The notes beneath the pieces were generated by a model, which was not told the DNA's origin, did no database searches, and saw nothing but the letters and a program-made list of their open reading frames with translations. A program made the position numbers and the translations under genes. A stretch of DNA of 27,443 nucleotides from Chara braunii. Its lineage: Eukaryota > Streptophyta > Charophyceae > Charales > Characeae. Positions within the stretch are counted from its first letter, which is position 1. Every line of letters starts with the position of its first letter. Shown here in pieces: positions 26,974 to 27,443 of this stretch. The stretch covers positions 2,879,680-2,907,122 of the forward strand of contig BFEA01000073.1 in the NCBI GenBank assembly GCA_003427395.1, in the 5' to 3' direction.

Positions 26974-27443
26974 TTTGTATAAATCTTGGCAAGCTACTTT
27001 TCCTACGGGAAGCGCTGCCGAAATTTCTACAAATCAAGAAGTTAGTCAACTTTTGACTTATCAGAGTTCAGCTTGTCTTTTCCATATATGGATTAGTATA
27101 AATCTGGAAAGTCTCCTTTTCTAGAGGGAGTGCTGCCCAAATTTTTACTAATTCAGGAAGTTAGACAAAATTGGACTTTGAGAAGTCAAAGTTATTCTCA
27201 AAATTATGAACTTAGCCTTGTATAAATTTTGGAATAACACTTTTCTAGAGGGAGTGCTGCCGAAATTTCTGCAAAATTAAGGAGTTAGTTAAATTCAGTC
27301 TAAAAATTGAGCTCGAGCTGTTGTTCGAGTTCGTATCTGACTTAGTAGAAATCTGGGAAGTCTCCCTTTCTAAAGGGAGTGCTGCCCAAATTTCTACTAA
27401 TTCAGAGCGTTAGACAGAATTTGACTTTCCAGCGTTAGAGATT
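26974..27443. repeat. Four tandem stem-loop modules, ~120-bp period
   Basis: Modules begin near 26974, 27093, 27217 and 27342. Each has an outer stem (TTAGTAGAAAT with ATTTCTACTAA in module 4, perfect 11 bp), an inner 2-5-bp stem next to GCTGCC, and an apical hairpin (CTCCCTT/AAGGGAG in module 4). Module 1 has TTTGTA/TACAAA where modules 2 and 4 have TTAGTA/TACTAA, and GGC/GCC where module 4 has GGG/CCC. Module 3 has CACT/AGTG where the others have CTCC/GGAG. Compensatory changes mean the structure is conserved. The array runs to the window end and probably beyond. Confidence 0.82.

Noticed and set aside
1-27443. CRISPR array or bacterial operon
   Set aside because: No regular repeat-spacer pattern with unrelated spacers, no ribosome-binding sites or dense ORFs; all recognised elements are eukaryotic.

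Overview
The window is eukaryotic, repeat-rich, largely non-genic DNA. It holds microsatellites, long homopolymers, decayed retrotransposons, tRNA-derived SINEs and terminal-inverted-repeat DNA. No intact protein-coding gene is visible. The repertoire is a chromodomain-bearing Ty3-type element, 5'-truncated LINEs with poly(A) tails, a Penelope-like element with a GIY-YIG nuclease, hammerhead ribozymes, tRNA-headed SINEs and a plant-like U6 sequence. It suggests the green plant lineage, perhaps a charophyte alga such as Chara. That is an inference, not something the sequence proves. An 88-base N gap (16813-16900) and isolated Ns (mainly 22.6-26.7 kb) show a draft assembly.

Layout, left. 118-726 is a broken reading frame ending in an RGG-rich tail. 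966-1560 is a GT-rich ~88-bp tandem repeat followed by a near-textbook type III hammerhead ribozyme. 1609-2712 is pyrimidine-rich tandem repeat and compound microsatellite. 3061-5511 is a Ty3/chromovirus with protease, integrase and chromodomain but no reverse transcriptase. It is interrupted by a 445-bp retroposed insert with a 12-bp target duplication, and followed by LTR-like DNA with a TATA box, a (GA)n tract and AATAAA.

Middle. 7467-7829 (minus) is an exon-like filamin-type Ig domain. 8975-11280 and 13041-14580 are two diverged copies of one LINE family, both 5'-truncated, sharing a conserved 3' UTR block. Between them lie a 100-bp foldback, a TIR element (11865-12393) and a small two-hairpin dispersed repeat.

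Right. 14785-19891 is a Penelope-like neighbourhood: an RT-thumb fragment, a hammerhead-like core, a SINE with perfect 12-bp target duplications, a second GT-rich repeat plus type I hammerhead, a zinc-knuckle/coiled-coil/SAP-like ORF and a GIY-YIG endonuclease. The order (end of one copy, ribozyme, start of another) is what a head-to-tail Penelope-like insertion would give. At 22910-23148 a second SINE copy lies directly upstream of a U6 snRNA-like sequence.

The most unusual part is the right end. Eight hairpins at 25985-26672 share a constant 20-nt core but have arms of changing sequence that stay complementary. Four larger stem-loops follow at ~120-bp spacing (26974 to the window end), also with compensatory changes. 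I recognise neither family.
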